64,000 bases of DNA. It comes from Gnetum montanum. Lineage: Eukaryota > Streptophyta > Gnetopsida > Gnetales > Gnetaceae. Numbering within the stretch: the first letter of the stretch is position 1; each line of letters starts with the position of its first letter. Both the position numbers and the translations under genes were made by a program. Shown piece after piece: positions 11,721 through 24,202 of this stretch. Under the pieces are notes generated by a model. The model saw only the letters and a list, made by a program, of their open reading frames with translations, had not been told where the DNA came from and searched no databases. The stretch is taken from contig MNCI01013688.1 in NCBI GenBank assembly GCA_015680685.1, positions 14,625-78,624 on the forward strand, written 5' to 3'.

Positions 11721-13900
11721 GCTAGTTCTTCTTGGTGAGCAGATGAGATCATCACTAGGTTGTACAAGCTTAGCATTATTTTTCTTTACTTGAGCACTTA
11801 TTTCACCTGGGTTAGTGCAGCTACAAAGTCCTTGTTGTTACCTATTGTATAAGCCTTGACTCCCTCCATGTAGCTTGAGAGGTAGATCTCTTGTAGAGGG
11901 GACTTGGGCTTGGGTTGCTTGGCCTGCTTGGGGGCAAGGACCCCAGTGTTCAATTGTCTCTTGCTGGTTATGGCCTTTGCTTCATCCATGGGGGTTGCAA
12001 GGTGCTTTTTCATCCTCTTACATTTCCATTTGATAGGCCTACTCAAGTTGCTAATGGGGTTGGTCCTTGAAGGAGGAGGGATCAAGATGTTTTCCACTAT
12101 TAAACTTTAGGTAGGTGAGGGACCATCACGTTGTGGCATCCTTATGACAAATGGTGGTTTAGGGGTTGTTACAGAGCCAACTTGTTATGGCACCTTGATG
12201 ACAAAAGGTTTCTTAGTGATTGTTGTTACTACGTCATCCCAGTTTAACATCTTAGTAGATAATTACTATGGGACCTTGACCACAAAGGGTGTTGTGGGTG
12301 CCCAAGGTGGGACTTTGATGACAAAGGAAGGCCTATTGCTTATGGAGGCTGAGGGTATCCTTGCCTTGTTAGGAGGTATGTGAATCACAAAAGGTTGTTG
12401 CACAGGTTTTGACTTGCTACATATGCTAATGGAGTTTATGACATAGGAGGTGTTTTCTATGTTGGATTGGCTCACTACATCGAGCACTAGTTGTCGTTCT
12501 ATCATTCTTTGTAGGTCATCTTGCAAAGCATAATAATTGTTCATACTATGACCAGACAACTAGTGGTAATGAAAGTACTAGTCCAACTTGAAGTGTTATG
12601 GGATCGAGGGCTCATTCGGTACTACTGAGGTAGGGTTCCTTAGTAGTTCGTAGTACCTATCATGTTTTTGACAGGCAATCTCTGATATGTGTTTGTATTG
12701 GATTCACCTAGCTTTTAAGAGTTGCTTCAATAGTTCAGAGGGTTCCATGAGTAGTGGTATATACTTTGAGTGATCCTTGCACTCAAAGTTGGGCCTTGGG
12801 ATAGCCCCTACCAATGTAGGTGAGTTGGCACTAGAGTTGGAAACTTTGTGAGTTAGGGCTTGGGTTGCTTAGCCATTGGGCCCCAGTTGGTTGGTTTTGT
12901 GCTTGTAGCCATTGTTTCTATTATTGTGTTTTGCTTGTGAACATGTTGGTTTTTGTCGGCCATGTAGGCTAGGTCATTGCTAGCTTACACTACCTCTTCT
13001 ATGCCTTTCGTTTGGGCAAAGGCTTGGTTGAGAGACTTCGAGGCTAGGTAATATAGCTTTGACTTGATGAAGTCGTTCACTACACCCTTGAAGATGGCCA
13101 ATAGGTGCATCTCTACTAGGGGTTCACACATTTCACTCAATGCAGTGCTCCAGTGTTGGAGGAATTCTAGCACAACTCTAAGCACCCCTGCTTGACCTAC
13201 ATAAGCTCATTAAGGGTTTCTTCAAGCTTTATGTTGTACCTAAAGTGTGTCATGAACTAGTTGAGGATGTCCTCCAGAGAGGAGATTGAGGCCCTGGATA
13301 GTGCATAGTACCATTCTAAGGCCTTACTAATGAGTGACATGAGGAACATGTGCATGATGGCATGTGGCCAGGCCAAGCTTGAAGGAGTAGGCACTTAAAT
13401 TGAAATGTAACCAAGTGTGCATTGGGATTTCCTTTAACATTGTACTTGGTGAGTTAAGGCATTTGGACCCCAGTTGGAAGAGTTAGGGGTGGGACCGTAG
13501 GACTTATGGGTTCATCTTGGTAGAATTCCACCACCTTGATGATTTCAAGCAGGAAACCTTGAGTCGGTTAATCTCCTCTATTAAGCCTTGGATCAACCAG
13601 AATACATAATCCAATCTTGGGGATGTGCCAGCCAATTGCATTGGCTAGGCTTATGTTGGTTGTACAGTGTAGGATTGGATTGTTAGTTGTGGAGTTTTCT
13701 AATTTAATGTTGTAGTGGATAGTCATTGCTAGTTCAATGTCATAGTAGACAAGTTTAGTTGATGTGTTGGTTGAGGGATGGGCACTGGGACCAAGGTGGT
13801 CCGCACACAAGTGGGTTGGATGGACACCATGGGCATTGATGAGACAAGCGAGATGTAGGATGCCTAAGTTGTCTAGGGCTAGGAGGTGGCCCTTACATGA
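11721..13900 (-). pseudogene. E1 gag
   Basis: Read on the minus strand, the core is at 13185-12985 (CEPLVEMHLLAIFKGVVNDF, FIKSKLYYLASKSLNQAF). This matches E3 (51650-51770) and E2 (22030-22140). A lost zinc-knuckle segment (SHSMNNYYALQDDLQRMIER) lies near 12540, where a Tyr stands in a usual Cys position. Pro/Thr-rich repeats with PFVIKVPP phrases follow at 12440-12260, then a basic tail ending AALTQVK near 11800. Stops and frameshifts are frequent. Gag forms the particle and binds RNA. Confidence 0.65.
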
Positions 13901-14414
13901 GCATAGGGTTGGGCAAATGGAATGGTTACTTAAAAGAATGGCTGAATTAACATGGTCATCATCTCAGAGAGGATGAGTGGACTGAACCAAGGAGGGGCCA
14001 TACTAGGGAGTGATTTTTAGAAGATACTGTAGAGGGGGCTCTTGTGTTCAAAGCAAGCATCAAAATCATCTTCTTCCCCTTATGAGTATTCCTCATAGGT
14101 TGGTCCTACATCATCTTGTTTGCACGAGTGAGTTAGGACAACAACTAGTGGTAGGACTCCATGAGTGGGATTATGTCAAACAAGCTAGGGTTGTACTCTT
14201 GTCCATCCTGATGGACTCGTTCGTAATCTTATTTTGCCTCTAGGTCAAGGTGATCCACTAGTAATCCTACTTGGATTTTTTCATAAACAAAATTGTATTG
14301 TTCGTGGCTTAGTGTGGCCATGCTTTTGGTGGATCATGGTGTTAAATTTGTTAGACATCAATGTGAAAGGTTGATCTGGTTTCATATTCACAAATCAAGT
14401 TGTGAGAGTTACTA

Positions 14415-14705
14415 TTTGCAAAAAATGGCTAACTCTAAAAACTGTAGAAAAATGACTAACTCTGCCAATAGAAAAAAAATGGCTAAGTATAAAAATGTAG
14501 AACAATGGCTAAGTGTAAAAATGTAAAAAAATGGCTAAGTATGGAAACTGCAAAAAATTGACTAAGTGTAAAACTGCAGAAAAATTGGACTATGTATGAA
14601 AATATAGAAAAAATGCTAAGTATGAAAATGTAGGAAAAAATGCTAAGTATGGAAATGCAGTAAAAAAATGCTAACTATGAAAGCTACTAAAAATGGCTAA
14701 CTCTA
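14415..14705 (-). repeat. E1 leader minisatellite, about 25-30 bp period
   Basis: Between the primer site and gag there are about 11 imperfect units of the type AAAAATGGCTAAGTATGAAA (plus-strand reading). The E3 leader has the same unit at 50150-50380 with fewer copies. Its position in the 5' leader is where packaging and dimerisation signals lie in retroelements, but that role is only inferred. Confidence 0.65.
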
Positions 14706-14817
14706 GTTCTACGCTTGCTATGTTGGAGCTTACTACACTCTGAGAACTTGTTACACTCTCGGGAGCATCCATAGTTTTGGCTAAGTGCAAATTAAAAAAT
14801 GCAAAAGAAAATGGCAA

Positions 14818-14836
14818 GGCCCTCCTTCTAGCACCA
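14818..14836 (-). other. E1 primer-binding site
   Basis: The minus strand reads TGGTGCTAGAAGGAGGGCC, 5 nt inside the 5' LTR end. It differs from E2 and E3 mainly at the CpG of a presumed TGGCGC start. Confidence 0.75.
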
Positions 14837-14841
14837 AAAAT

Positions 14842-16289
14842 TGTAATGACCGAAAATGTCAATGGTTGGAATCACCGAGGGGTCAATAGACACACAGCCT
14901 TAACCCTACCTTCATGCAAGGGCCTTACTAGAAAATGAAGGTAGAGAGCACCCTAAATAGTCTTATCGATTAAATAGGAACATTACTAGTTCCAACCAAG
15001 ATGGTGGGTGCAACTGAGGGGTGGCATGGTTAGCTAAAATGCAAATGCAAGTGACATGAAACGATGCTAAGTGTCAAAGTGATGTTCCACGATGCTAAGT
15101 GTAGAGCATAGTACAACATGATGATGCATGAAAAAATGTGAAAAGATGCAAGAAAAAATGTAATAAAATGCTAGAAATAGGAGAGAGAAATGGAACACCA
15201 CCCCAAATGGGAGCATAGTTAATTCCAAAAATATTTTGAAAGGTACACGATGTACAACAGGTGTAGTGGGATCTCAGTGCTGTCAGGCTATGAAGTCTAG
15301 TGCTTACCATGATGAACTATGCTTGTCAGGTTGGCCACCGTGGTGTACTGTGCGGTGTTCTACAGGGATGCAATGAGGTTGTGGTGTACTGTGAAGTGCA
15401 ACTATGCCTCTCTCCTAGTATGGTGTGCTTTGGATCTTATTCACCCACAAAGCTAAAGTGCCAATATGCCAAGATACCAAATGCCAAATGAAAGTGCCAA
15501 CTGCCAACCTAGTGAAAAATGGAAGCCCCTAATCCCTTAAAACATTGGGGCATAGGGGTATTTATAGGGCTAGCATTAGCCCAAAATGTGGATCGAGTGC
15601 CATGTGGTAGTGTGGTAGGTGGGACCACAAGAAAAATTTAGAGACTTTTCTAAGTCGAAGGTGACCAAAAAAAAGTTCAAAATTTTTTTAACTCTGGCTG
15701 CCATGCTTGTCCCGTGTTATGTGCAAGACACGAGACACTCTCTAGGAATAGGGTGTGGCATGGATACTTAGAAGAATCTCCTAAAGACTGTAATCCTTGT
15801 TCTTGCTACATTAGCTATGCTCTAGAGCATAGCAAGAGGGGTAGCCTCAGGAGTTAGAAAATCTACCAAACGCCTCTTCCATGTTGAGCTAGCTTGACAC
15901 TTAGGAAAAACTTGTTACTAAAAAATGTGTTATGCTGGCTACATTGTAGAGCATAGTAGGTAGAGTGAGAGCATAGCAGAACACTTAGAAAAATTTTCAT
16001 GTAACTGTTGTTGACACTTAGAAGATTTTGCAAAACAGGCCTTGATGCATGCTACACTAGCTACACTAAGGAGTGTAGCACCAACACTTAGAAAAATTTG
16101 TCAAGTTTTGACACTTAGAAAAAATTGTAGGAAGTGCCATCATTCTGACACTTGGAAAAATTTTTCAAATTTGGTAGTTGGAGCTAACTACACTCAACAC
16201 TTAGAAAAACTTGGGCAAAGTACCATCGTTTTGACTCTTAGCCAAATTTCTAGTCAAGATGTTGAGAATCGAAATTTTATGATGTTTCA
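14842..16289 (-). repeat. E1 5' LTR
   Basis: It runs from TGAAACATCATAAAATTTCG at 16289 to ...TCGGTCATTACA at 14842 on the minus strand. A TATA box (TATAAATA) lies at 15566-15559. It contains the palindrome CTATGCTCTAGAGCATAG near 15815 and the repeated CACTTAGAAAAATTT motif at about 15985-16215. It is about 75 bp longer than the 3' copy, so indels have accumulated. Confidence 0.85.
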
Positions 16290-17642
16290 TACCATGATAG
16301 AGCTTTTTAATGATAAGTATCAAACTTACTTTAGAGGGTCTAACTTGAGAAAGAAAATCCAAGGATGGAAGAAAGCAATAGATGAATCCCTTAATGTAGC
16401 AATGGAAAAATATTATTCTCTTCTACATAGATGCCCTGGCCAAAAATTCTCATAGAGTGAATAACTTAGACACATCATTGATGGGTTAAAAAACAAAACC
16501 AGAGAGTCCCTTAGGGTCTACATCCAAGGAAGATTATCAAAGATGACCACCCATCGAATCCAAAGGTTAATAGACCAAGTAACAAAAGAGGAAGAAGAGT
16601 TAAAGTACAGAGAATCAACTAAAGAGTATAATCAAGATCTATTAATAAGACGTTCAAATGTGCGGCCAGTAGGAAGAAGAAACCTTGGAGGATGTTATCT
16701 AAAAGAAGACTCTACCAATCCAAAAAATATGGAAATGATATAGTAACAAAGGTAGAGAATATGTGGGACTTAGTGAATGAACAATTTGCTACAACTCTTA
16801 AGATAGTAGAAGAAAGTGCTAAATAAGCACTCAACAAAGGCAAAGATAAGAAGAAGAGAAGAGATCATGGATGAGAAAGTTATAAATAGAAAGGAAAAAC
16901 TGCTATAGTTGAGGAATGTGCAAACTCTAGATTAGAAGAAGAGGAAGGATGCAAGATGTGCTAATTTAAACATCTTAAAGGATGTTTCCATGTTATGACC
17001 CACTTGTAAGAGTCTAGGGCATACACACTCAATTTGAGATTTGTTAAAAAGCAAATGCCAAAATGATTATCTTATCCTCAAGGTAATATCAAAAAATTCT
17101 TCCATCCAACCTACTACCTAATTAGAGCCTACCCTCAAACACAAGAATAATATTAGTAGCAGTGGCAACAACTGCAAGTGTGGGCAATGCCATTACCAAG
17201 GAAACAATATTCATACAGGTAATTAGATCCTTATGGATATTACATCCAATATCCAATGTCTCTCGGAAATGCTTCAATCCATGCTTCTTCTCATTATTAT
17301 CTACTAGAATATTATAGGTCCACTATTTTAAGGATGGATCCTAATCCTTACGCACATCAACCAACAACTAGTTCATCAACCCAACCTCCTAATTCTCTAC
17401 CACTACTACCACAACCAATCATGCAAGGGGAACTACCATCACAACCAAAGCAAAGAAGTGCTATAAGGATAGTCAATATACAAAGAGAGAATCATAACAG
17501 CAACACTAAAGAAAAATCTAAGAAACATCCTTTCTTCAAGACAACTTCAACAAAGGCCGATAGAGTTAGGACTTCATTGAAACATGTTCCTTCTATGATG
17601 TATCCTCCTACAAACACTATGCTTTCACAAAAATCAACTTAA
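16290..17642 (+). pseudogene. E5 gag, second part
   Basis: The frame resumes with MIELFNDKYQTYFRG and continues through AMEKYYSLLHRCPGQKFS. This resembles the Athila-type gag phrase ERFKELLRRCPHHG. LRHIIDGLKNKTRESLRVYI and RIQRLIDQVTKEEEELKYRE follow. A Pro/Ser/Thr-rich segment (17256-17642, 128 open codons) leads toward the protease. Scattered stops break the frame. Confidence 0.6.
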
Positions 17643-17689
17643 AAGATTACAATTATCATGTTAACTGAAAAAATATTAGACTAGCAAAG

Positions 17690-18258
17690 GTAAGATCACT
17701 TTCTAAGAAAAGAATTGATTTGGGAATTTCTTTGATTTATTTACAAATCACTAAAAATTTATCATGTAAGGCTCTACTAGACATAAGTTCTAGAGTTAAC
17801 TTGATATCTCAAGAAACATACAAGGCATGGAACATACCTCCCTTAAAGAAGTGCAACATAAGGTTAGAGCTAGTAGATCAATTTGTCACCATTCCTTTGG
17901 GATAGATAAAAGATGTGATGACCACTATTAACGGATGGTCTTACCAGTAGATTTTCTTGTGATTGACGTGAAGAATGATGATAAGGAATTTTCTATCATT
18001 ATGGGGAGAGCATGGCTTAGCATAATTGAAGCTAAGTTAGGAATAAGAGACTTATCCTTTGAAATTTCTAGGGAATATAAGCAAGGAGCCATACATACAC
18101 AAAGGATTCCATGTATTATGAATGATAAAGAAGGATGTAGTTGTGAACCAAAACTTCAAAATGTCAACAAAATCATTACATCAACCCATAAAAAATATAG
18201 GAAACAAGTGTGTGTACAAGAAGAGGCAATGACCACTAAATCAAAAGACACCCAATAG
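17690..18258 (+). pseudogene. E5 aspartic protease region
   Basis: CKALLDISSRVNLISQETYK (about 17766-17825) fits the plant gypsy active-site pattern LLDLGSSVNLIP, with Ile-Ser replacing Leu-Gly after the catalytic Asp. Downstream, PVDFLVIDV and FSIIMGRAWLSIIEAKLGI match the flap and C-terminal strand. A stop at 17905 and a shift into a second frame (17935-18258) break it. E2 interrupts shortly after, at 18270. Confidence 0.65.
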
Positions 18259-18270
18259 TTAAGAGATGAG

Positions 18271-20201
18271 TGAAATACCATAAAATTTCAGGACCCTCAT
18301 GCTTTAGTAGGGTCTTGGAATTTAGGCAAGGACTTCCACAAGTGCAGCATCATGACAGTTCAATAGGAAAATATAGGCACCAAGGTTGGACTATCCAGTC
18401 TGGCAAGTTTTCTATCTCCAAAGCTGATAGGCCTGATGGACTCTTCGGCTTGCCCAACTGGACAATTGAACCGACTAATAGTCTACCCAGAAACTATGTT
18501 GGGAGTTTCCGAAAGTGTTTGTGATGAGAAAAATAGTTCGACAAGTTCTCTAGTGAAGAAATCTTCTATGCTACACTACGCTATGTAGTGTAGAAAGCTT
18601 CAAAAAATAGTTGCTCAAGGGACCAAGTGCTAAGTGATAGAATGATTGCAAAACAAGTCATCAATGCAAGATGCTATGCTATGCTACACTATGTAGCATA
18701 GCACAACGTAGCAAAGGCAAAGCAGAAAGGCCTATCTTGCCAAGTGATTTTAATTAGAAAGTTGCACTCGGCAACACCTTGGCCTCCAAAATTAGTTGCC
18801 CCACTTAGCCCCCAGGCCTCGAGCAAACTTTCTTGCTAAAAAATGGTAGATTGAACAAAGAAGCAAGATACACTGGCTACTACACTATGCTACACTACAT
18901 AGCATAGCACAACATAGCAACAATGCAAGAGCAGCAAAAGTGTTTCAAATGTGAGTTCAGCGAGTTCAAAGGCTTCCCGACGTGAAGGATAAAAGTTGCA
19001 ATTGTTAGCATGACTAAGCCTCAGACAAATGCTTTTTAGCTCCAACACAAACTTCAATCAAGGCCAGTGGCTACACTATGCTACGCTACGTAGCGTAGCA
19101 CAGCGTAGCAAGCAGCTACTTACACTACACCAATGTGTTCAATAGTGTGAGTAGCGTGACACTGGCATAGAAGCATCAAGATGTTTTTAGGCACCTCTAA
19201 AACTTGTGGACAATAATTTTTCTCACTCTGGCATCTCCTTGGTAGAATCAGCAATTTAACTCCATCTTGCACACTCCCTGGTTAGCCTCCAAAACATTAT
19301 TCCTACGCTTGACCCTGCTCTTAAGAGTAGGGAAGACGTAGTCCTGGGGCATAAGCTCTATTTTTCTTGCGATGTTAGCACACTAGACCTCAGCACATGC
19401 AGTTTTGATGGTATAGCCACAGTGTAGCAAAGTTCACATCCAATATCGTACACCTCCACGATACAGGCATGTTAGCATCTTGTGGGGTCTAGGACACATG
19501 GTAGCCAGACCAAATTTCTCTCCTACTCCTAGCCCTATAAATACCCTAGCAAACAATGCTCAAAGGGTTGGTTGGCTTTTTTGCATTGGCTTTTTCACAT
19601 GAGCAAGGATAGTTGGCTTGGTTGGCTTTTCGCATGTAGTTGGCTTTTTGGTGCAATTGGCTTTTAAGTTGGTTTTCACAAAGCATATTTGGCATTCTTT
19701 CTTGAGCATTCTAGTTACCTTTGAGCTCTCTGGTTGGCTCCAGACATCCCTTTGTGAGTCAAGCATTTTGACATCTTAGCAAGTAGATCGGCAAGAAGAA
19801 GAACTGTGACTATACCACTTGGTGCAAGTAGTGTCTCTTCGGCGTTGCATATCCCATTGTACACTTTTCAAATAAAGTAAAGAATCAAATCCACAACCTT
19901 GGGGTGGTGCACTTTCTTACTCAAGTTTTTTTTTGCCATTTCCTAATTATAATCATTGTTTCATACTATTTTCACTGTCTTGCATTTATTGATCATCGAA
20001 TCATTATGTGTGTCTTGCTTCCGAAACAAAACATTTATGTAAGGTTAAGATACACTGATTAAGTCCCTGTCTGATCGACCAGACCATTCAGGGTGCCCCA
20101 CTTCCATTTTTCCTCAGCATGGCCCTCGCACAGATCTAGGGTTAAACTGTTCGCCTAGCAACCTCTCAGTGTTCTAGCCATCGATGTTTTTTTTTGCTAC
20201 A
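18271..20201 (+). repeat. E2 5' LTR
   Basis: It starts TGAAATACCATAAAATTTC and ends ...TTTGCTACA (1931 bp). A TATA box (TATAAATA) lies at 19536-19543. Four GCTA-rich near-palindromes lie at about 18572, 18670, 18885 and 19079. The last is exact: GCTACGCTACGTAGCGTAGC at 19080-19099. TGGTTGGCTTTT-like short repeats lie at 19565-19660. Confidence 0.9.
19536..19543 (+). promoter_or_regulatory. TATA box of E2 5' LTR
   Basis: CCCTATAAATACCC marks the likely Pol II core promoter for the genomic RNA. The same string occurs at 36068-36075 in the 3' LTR, and related ones at 49209-49216 and 56766-56773 (E3) and 15566-15559 (E1, minus strand). Confidence 0.7.
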
Positions 20202-20206
20202 GTTTT

Positions 20207-20225
20207 TGGCACTAGAAGAAGGGCC
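20207..20225 (+). other. E2 primer-binding site
   Basis: TGGCACTAGAAGAAGGGCC lies 5 nt after the LTR end. It belongs to the same primer-site type as E1, E3 and E6. Confidence 0.75.
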
Positions 20226-20589
20226 TTTAGTGCATTTTCCATGTCCTACGGGTAGTCCTGGATGCTCTCTGTACCCTATCATGCACTAGTGTAAATGTGA
20301 TACCCTTTTGTGGTTGTTTACGCATCATGTGGTGTAGATTGGTCACCATGATGGTTCCTTTGGAACCCGATAGGACAAAAAGCCTTCTATCTCCTATCGA
20401 TTTCTGTGTCTCTAGTTTGCGATCTTCCCTTTTATCACTCAAGATGATTCCAACAACAACCGTTGTTTCCACCTTGAGCCTTGAAGCTCCTTTTCTAGCC
20501 CAAAGCATCATGGGTGTTGAGAAGCCACCTAGCCTGGTGATGGTGCCACACCAGTCCCTTAGGATTTGACATTTGTCACCCAAGTTCTT
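20226..20589 (+). other. E2 leader between primer site and gag
   Basis: Both strands have open frames here (about 90-118 codons), but neither shows a recognisable motif or a match to the other elements. I treat it as leader sequence. It lacks the minisatellite seen in E1 and E3. Confidence 0.4.
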
Positions 20590-23260
20590 GGCACAAGATG
20601 CAAAGCATTATGATTTTATCTACACAAAGATCCAAGAAAATTTGCCCCTAGATCGCCAAGAACTCGAGCACAAATACAGTTTTGAGTTCCTTTATTTGAA
20701 CAAGAGGAAATTTGTCCCTACCTCGATGTTGCCATCCCCCTCATAGAGACATACCAGTGGATCTTTGATCAGTTACTATGAGTCAGTAAGCCTAGGGAGC
20801 AGGATGCGGCATCCCATTACGATGAAGAGTTTTACGATGGACAAGAAGATCTGGACTCCCGGTCTGAAGGGGATGGCCAAACTTACCCTGCGACCATCCC
20901 TCCCACTATGACATTCAGGTCAAATTGTCTTTTTGCAACAGCTCCCTTTATGATCGCCAAAAATCTACCTTAATCTACACTTTCATCAGCCATGGGCAGC
21001 CATCCCACACCCTCAACATATCAGCAGGCACCTCCCTCGATTTCATACCTAGGCACTCTCCCTCCTTATTCTGTCCCATCCTCATACCAAGTGTCGGTTA
21101 CACCTACGTTGCCCTACATACACACCGCGTCTACTTCACAACTGTCTGGAGCCTCTGCTCCTATTTCATCATCTACATCTATTCCAACATCAGCGGCTGG
21201 TCTAGTTCCAATTGCATGGTGGACCCGAGGCACTTTGCTCCCTACTTCGCAGCTACACCAGATGTCACATTACCCTTACCACCAAGCATATCAAGTCCCG
21301 CTGGCATCGCAACCAAGCACAGGACTATGGCCTGATCCATCAGTCATGCAAATGACTAACCCCACAACACCACCAATGGAAGCTACTCCAGCAGCACCAC
21401 CCACAAGGTGGTGGACCTCACAGATGACACCCTTCAAAAGGGTAGTCCCAACGGCCCCTCCTGTGAGCCAGGCCACCACCCTTACTATGCCACAAACGAT
21501 GGTTACCCCTACAACCCCACAACCATCTACGTCGTCTCCGAGTCTGGATCAAGCATTCCAACTTATCCAAACCATTACTGAAGAGGTTAAATGTCTCAAA
21601 GCTGTTGATTTTGACATGATGCAGGTCATGGATTTCTACCATGACGACCCCATCAGCCCGGCGGTTCCCATGCTTACATTACCTCCAAGGATGTCACTCC
21701 TCCAATTCACAAAATACAATAGGGAGGGCAACTCTAACACACATTTAGTCACATTTAGATTTGAGTCTTTGTTGCTGCAACAATGGCCACACACCATTAT
21801 TCACGTCTTTGATATGTCTCTAACAGATAAAGCTTTAGACTGGTACCGTGCACTCCTGCGCTCCTCCATCTCGACATTGGAGGAGCTGTTGACCCATTTG
21901 GTGACCCACTTCAAGTATAACTTGAAGCCCGAAGTCACGTTGGATCAGTTAATAGGTGTTAAGCAAGACCCGCTAGAGTTCGTGCAACATTTTATATAGT
22001 GGTGGAGTGCCACCTTGAATGCAATTCGTGAGCCTATCGTGGAGGCCCATTTTCTAGCCATGTTCAAGGGGGCGGTAAATTATTTTATCAAATCAAAGTT
22101 GTATTACCTAGCCCCACACTCTCTTAGTCAAGCTTTCACATAGACAAAGAGCATTCAAGATGCGGCTGAAGCAAGTAAGGATCTGGCCTACGTTGCGTAT
22201 AAAAACGCATATACCAAAAAAGACAAAGAAAAGGGAAAAGTTGCAACGACCATGGTGGCTACCATGGCCAATGAGGCCAATCCCAACAGCAACAATAACA
22301 AGAAAGCAACAACAACATCAACTAACCCTGCGCCTAGTCCAAGTAACGCTGCCCAACCCTCCACATCAACACCATAGGCATCAACCCCGGCTAAACACAA
22401 CTTCGAGAGTAAAGATCACTCCAAATACATGCCTCTGCCTATCAAGCCTTCAGAACTTCTGAAGCAATTTTTGGGGGCTGGGTACGTCCAACATAAGTAG
22501 ATGTCAGAGGAGGCAACCAAACAGCATCAGCGGTACTGCAAACTCCTTAGAAACCCCTCCTTGGCTATGCCCAATGAGCCTCCAGTTCCCAAGAACTTCA
22601 GGCTAGAGCAGTTTTGTGACTAGCACCAACTTTGTAGTCACAACATGGATTACTGTTTGGCCTTTAAAGATGACATTCAATAGATGATTGATCAAGGGAA
22701 GTTGGTGTTGGACGAAAGCAACCCTGTCCACCCCGAAAATCAATCCATGCATGTTTACAAGGACCCCCTTAATGTTAATGACATGGGGTACATTATCAAC
22801 ACAATTGGTGTAGATGGTAATCTAGAACTACCACAACAACCATTTGTGGTTCGTGTACCTCAACATAGCATAGCCACACCATCAACGACAAAAAAGACAC
22901 TATAACAACCATTTGTCCTTAAGGTTCCTCCTCGGACATCTACCCCTGCACCCTTCACATTCAAAATTGCACCATCGCCCACACTAATGCCACAAACACC
23001 TTTCGTCATTAGGGGTCCAAAATACTCAACTACCCCTCATCCCACAAAACCAACATAAGAAGGCATCATAGCCTTCCTGTTCAAGGAAACGGGAAGAGTG
23101 TCCGACAGATAAAATAGGTAAGGAATGTACTGCCCTAGGTCCTTCCAAGCCTATCCCTTTGTTATCTACATCTACACTTGCCTCATCACCAAAATTTAAC
23201 ACCACTGCGTGCGCGCGATCATTGCCACCCTGCCCAAAAGGGTCTAGCCCCAAACTCAAA
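20590..23260 (+). pseudogene. E2 gag
   Basis: Coding-like sequence begins near 20590 (EHKYSFEFLYLNKRKFVPTS in shifting frames). A 335-codon open stretch from ATG 20992 is Pro/Ser/Thr-rich, then enters the capsid core: VMDFYHDDPISP, LDWYRALLRSSISTLEELLT and FIKSKLYYLAPHSLSQAF. A zinc-knuckle-like segment (CSHNMDYCLAFKDDI, about 22630-22680) follows the plant Tat gag pattern H.HDTDDC..LK..I. Next come PFVVRVPQ repeats. In-frame stops are mostly TAG. Gag would build the particle and bind RNA. Confidence 0.75.
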
Positions 23261-23599
23261 ATTACTCCTCCTCAGGAAATTTGTCTTCTATGATGAATGG
23301 AGGAAGAGAAGGGCAATAAATAATAGGAAGGTGGGTAAGACCTCCTAAATGCTCTTACTCAGATCAAATCAGCTCTAAAACAAAAGAACACAACCTTGAG
23401 CCTGTACAACCTGGTAATGACTTCCACCGCACACTGCGAGGCTTTGGTTTGCATGTTAACGTCCTTACCAGTTGACAAAAAGATACTGACAAAGGAGAAA
23501 GTGATCCATGTAGTCATGCTTCCTTCTACACTCGAAAAACCATGGCCATCTCAGTTGACATTCAGTGATGAGTCCATTAAGGAAGATCCTGAAAAGGGT

Positions 23600-24202
23600 T
23601 AGGTGACGACAGCACCCCTATTCATAATAATTCGGGTTGGCCAACACAAGATCTCAAGAGTACACATTGATGACGGGGCTGCTACAAATGTCATTCTATT
23701 TCCCATAGTGGACAAACTGGGTTTGATGGACCAAATCAAACCCACAACAACGTCATGTTTGAAGTCATTCAATGGAGCGTGGGTAGTGGTGAAAGGCACT
23801 GTCCACATTGATTTCGTGGAAGGGGACTAGTTCCCCATAAATGCAACATTCATCGTGGTAGAAGAGATGCTTGGGTTTAACTTAATCTTGGAAAGGTCAT
23901 GGTTAGCCCAACTCAGGGTTGTCTCTTTACCCATACATCAAGAAATCCACCTACCTTACATGGGTAGGGAGGTGGTGATTCACGGTGATGAATTAGCAAC
24001 CCAGGCGATAAAAAACGTCGATATGGAGCAAGGTTCAGAGTTCATAACCTCTAAGAATGAAACACCTATCTTCACCAAAGCCAATTTCTTGACAAAAGAG
24101 CCAGCCCAAGACGTCGGCTCAAAAAATGAAACTACGTGGGCCGAATTACCTTTTCAAGTGGTAGATGACGACATAGAAGAATACCACAACAAAGCCTCTT
24201 AG
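23600..24202 (+). pseudogene. E2 aspartic protease
   Basis: The active-site region reads VHIDDGAATNVI (about 23660), following the gypsy pattern V.IDxGAS.N. The C-terminal strand is LGFNLILERSWLAQL (about 23870), where most relatives have GRPWL. One TAG at 23828 separates two otherwise open stretches of 75 and 115 codons. An acidic tail (VVDDDIEEY) ends at 24202. The protease matures the polyprotein. This is the best-preserved protease in the window but is still interrupted. Confidence 0.75.

Larger units (their letters stand above)
7438..16289 (-). mobile_element. E1: pol-less Tat-like Ty3/gypsy element nested in E5 gag
   Basis: The 8.85-kb element is flanked by the perfect 5-bp duplication TACCA (7433-7437 and 16290-16294). 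On the minus strand it reads 5' LTR (16289-14842), primer site, leader repeats, gag, protease, 3' non-coding region with hairpin motifs, polypurine tract, and 3' LTR (8811-7438). No reverse transcriptase, RNase H or integrase is present. Its closest relative in the window is E3, with the same order and the same missing block. I infer that it depended on enzymes of a related element for movement. Confidence 0.85.

Noticed and set aside
20227-20583. Open frames of 90-118 codons on both strands in the E2 leader
   Set aside because: No motif, no counterpart in E1 or E3, and the two strands overlap fully. Best read as chance openness.
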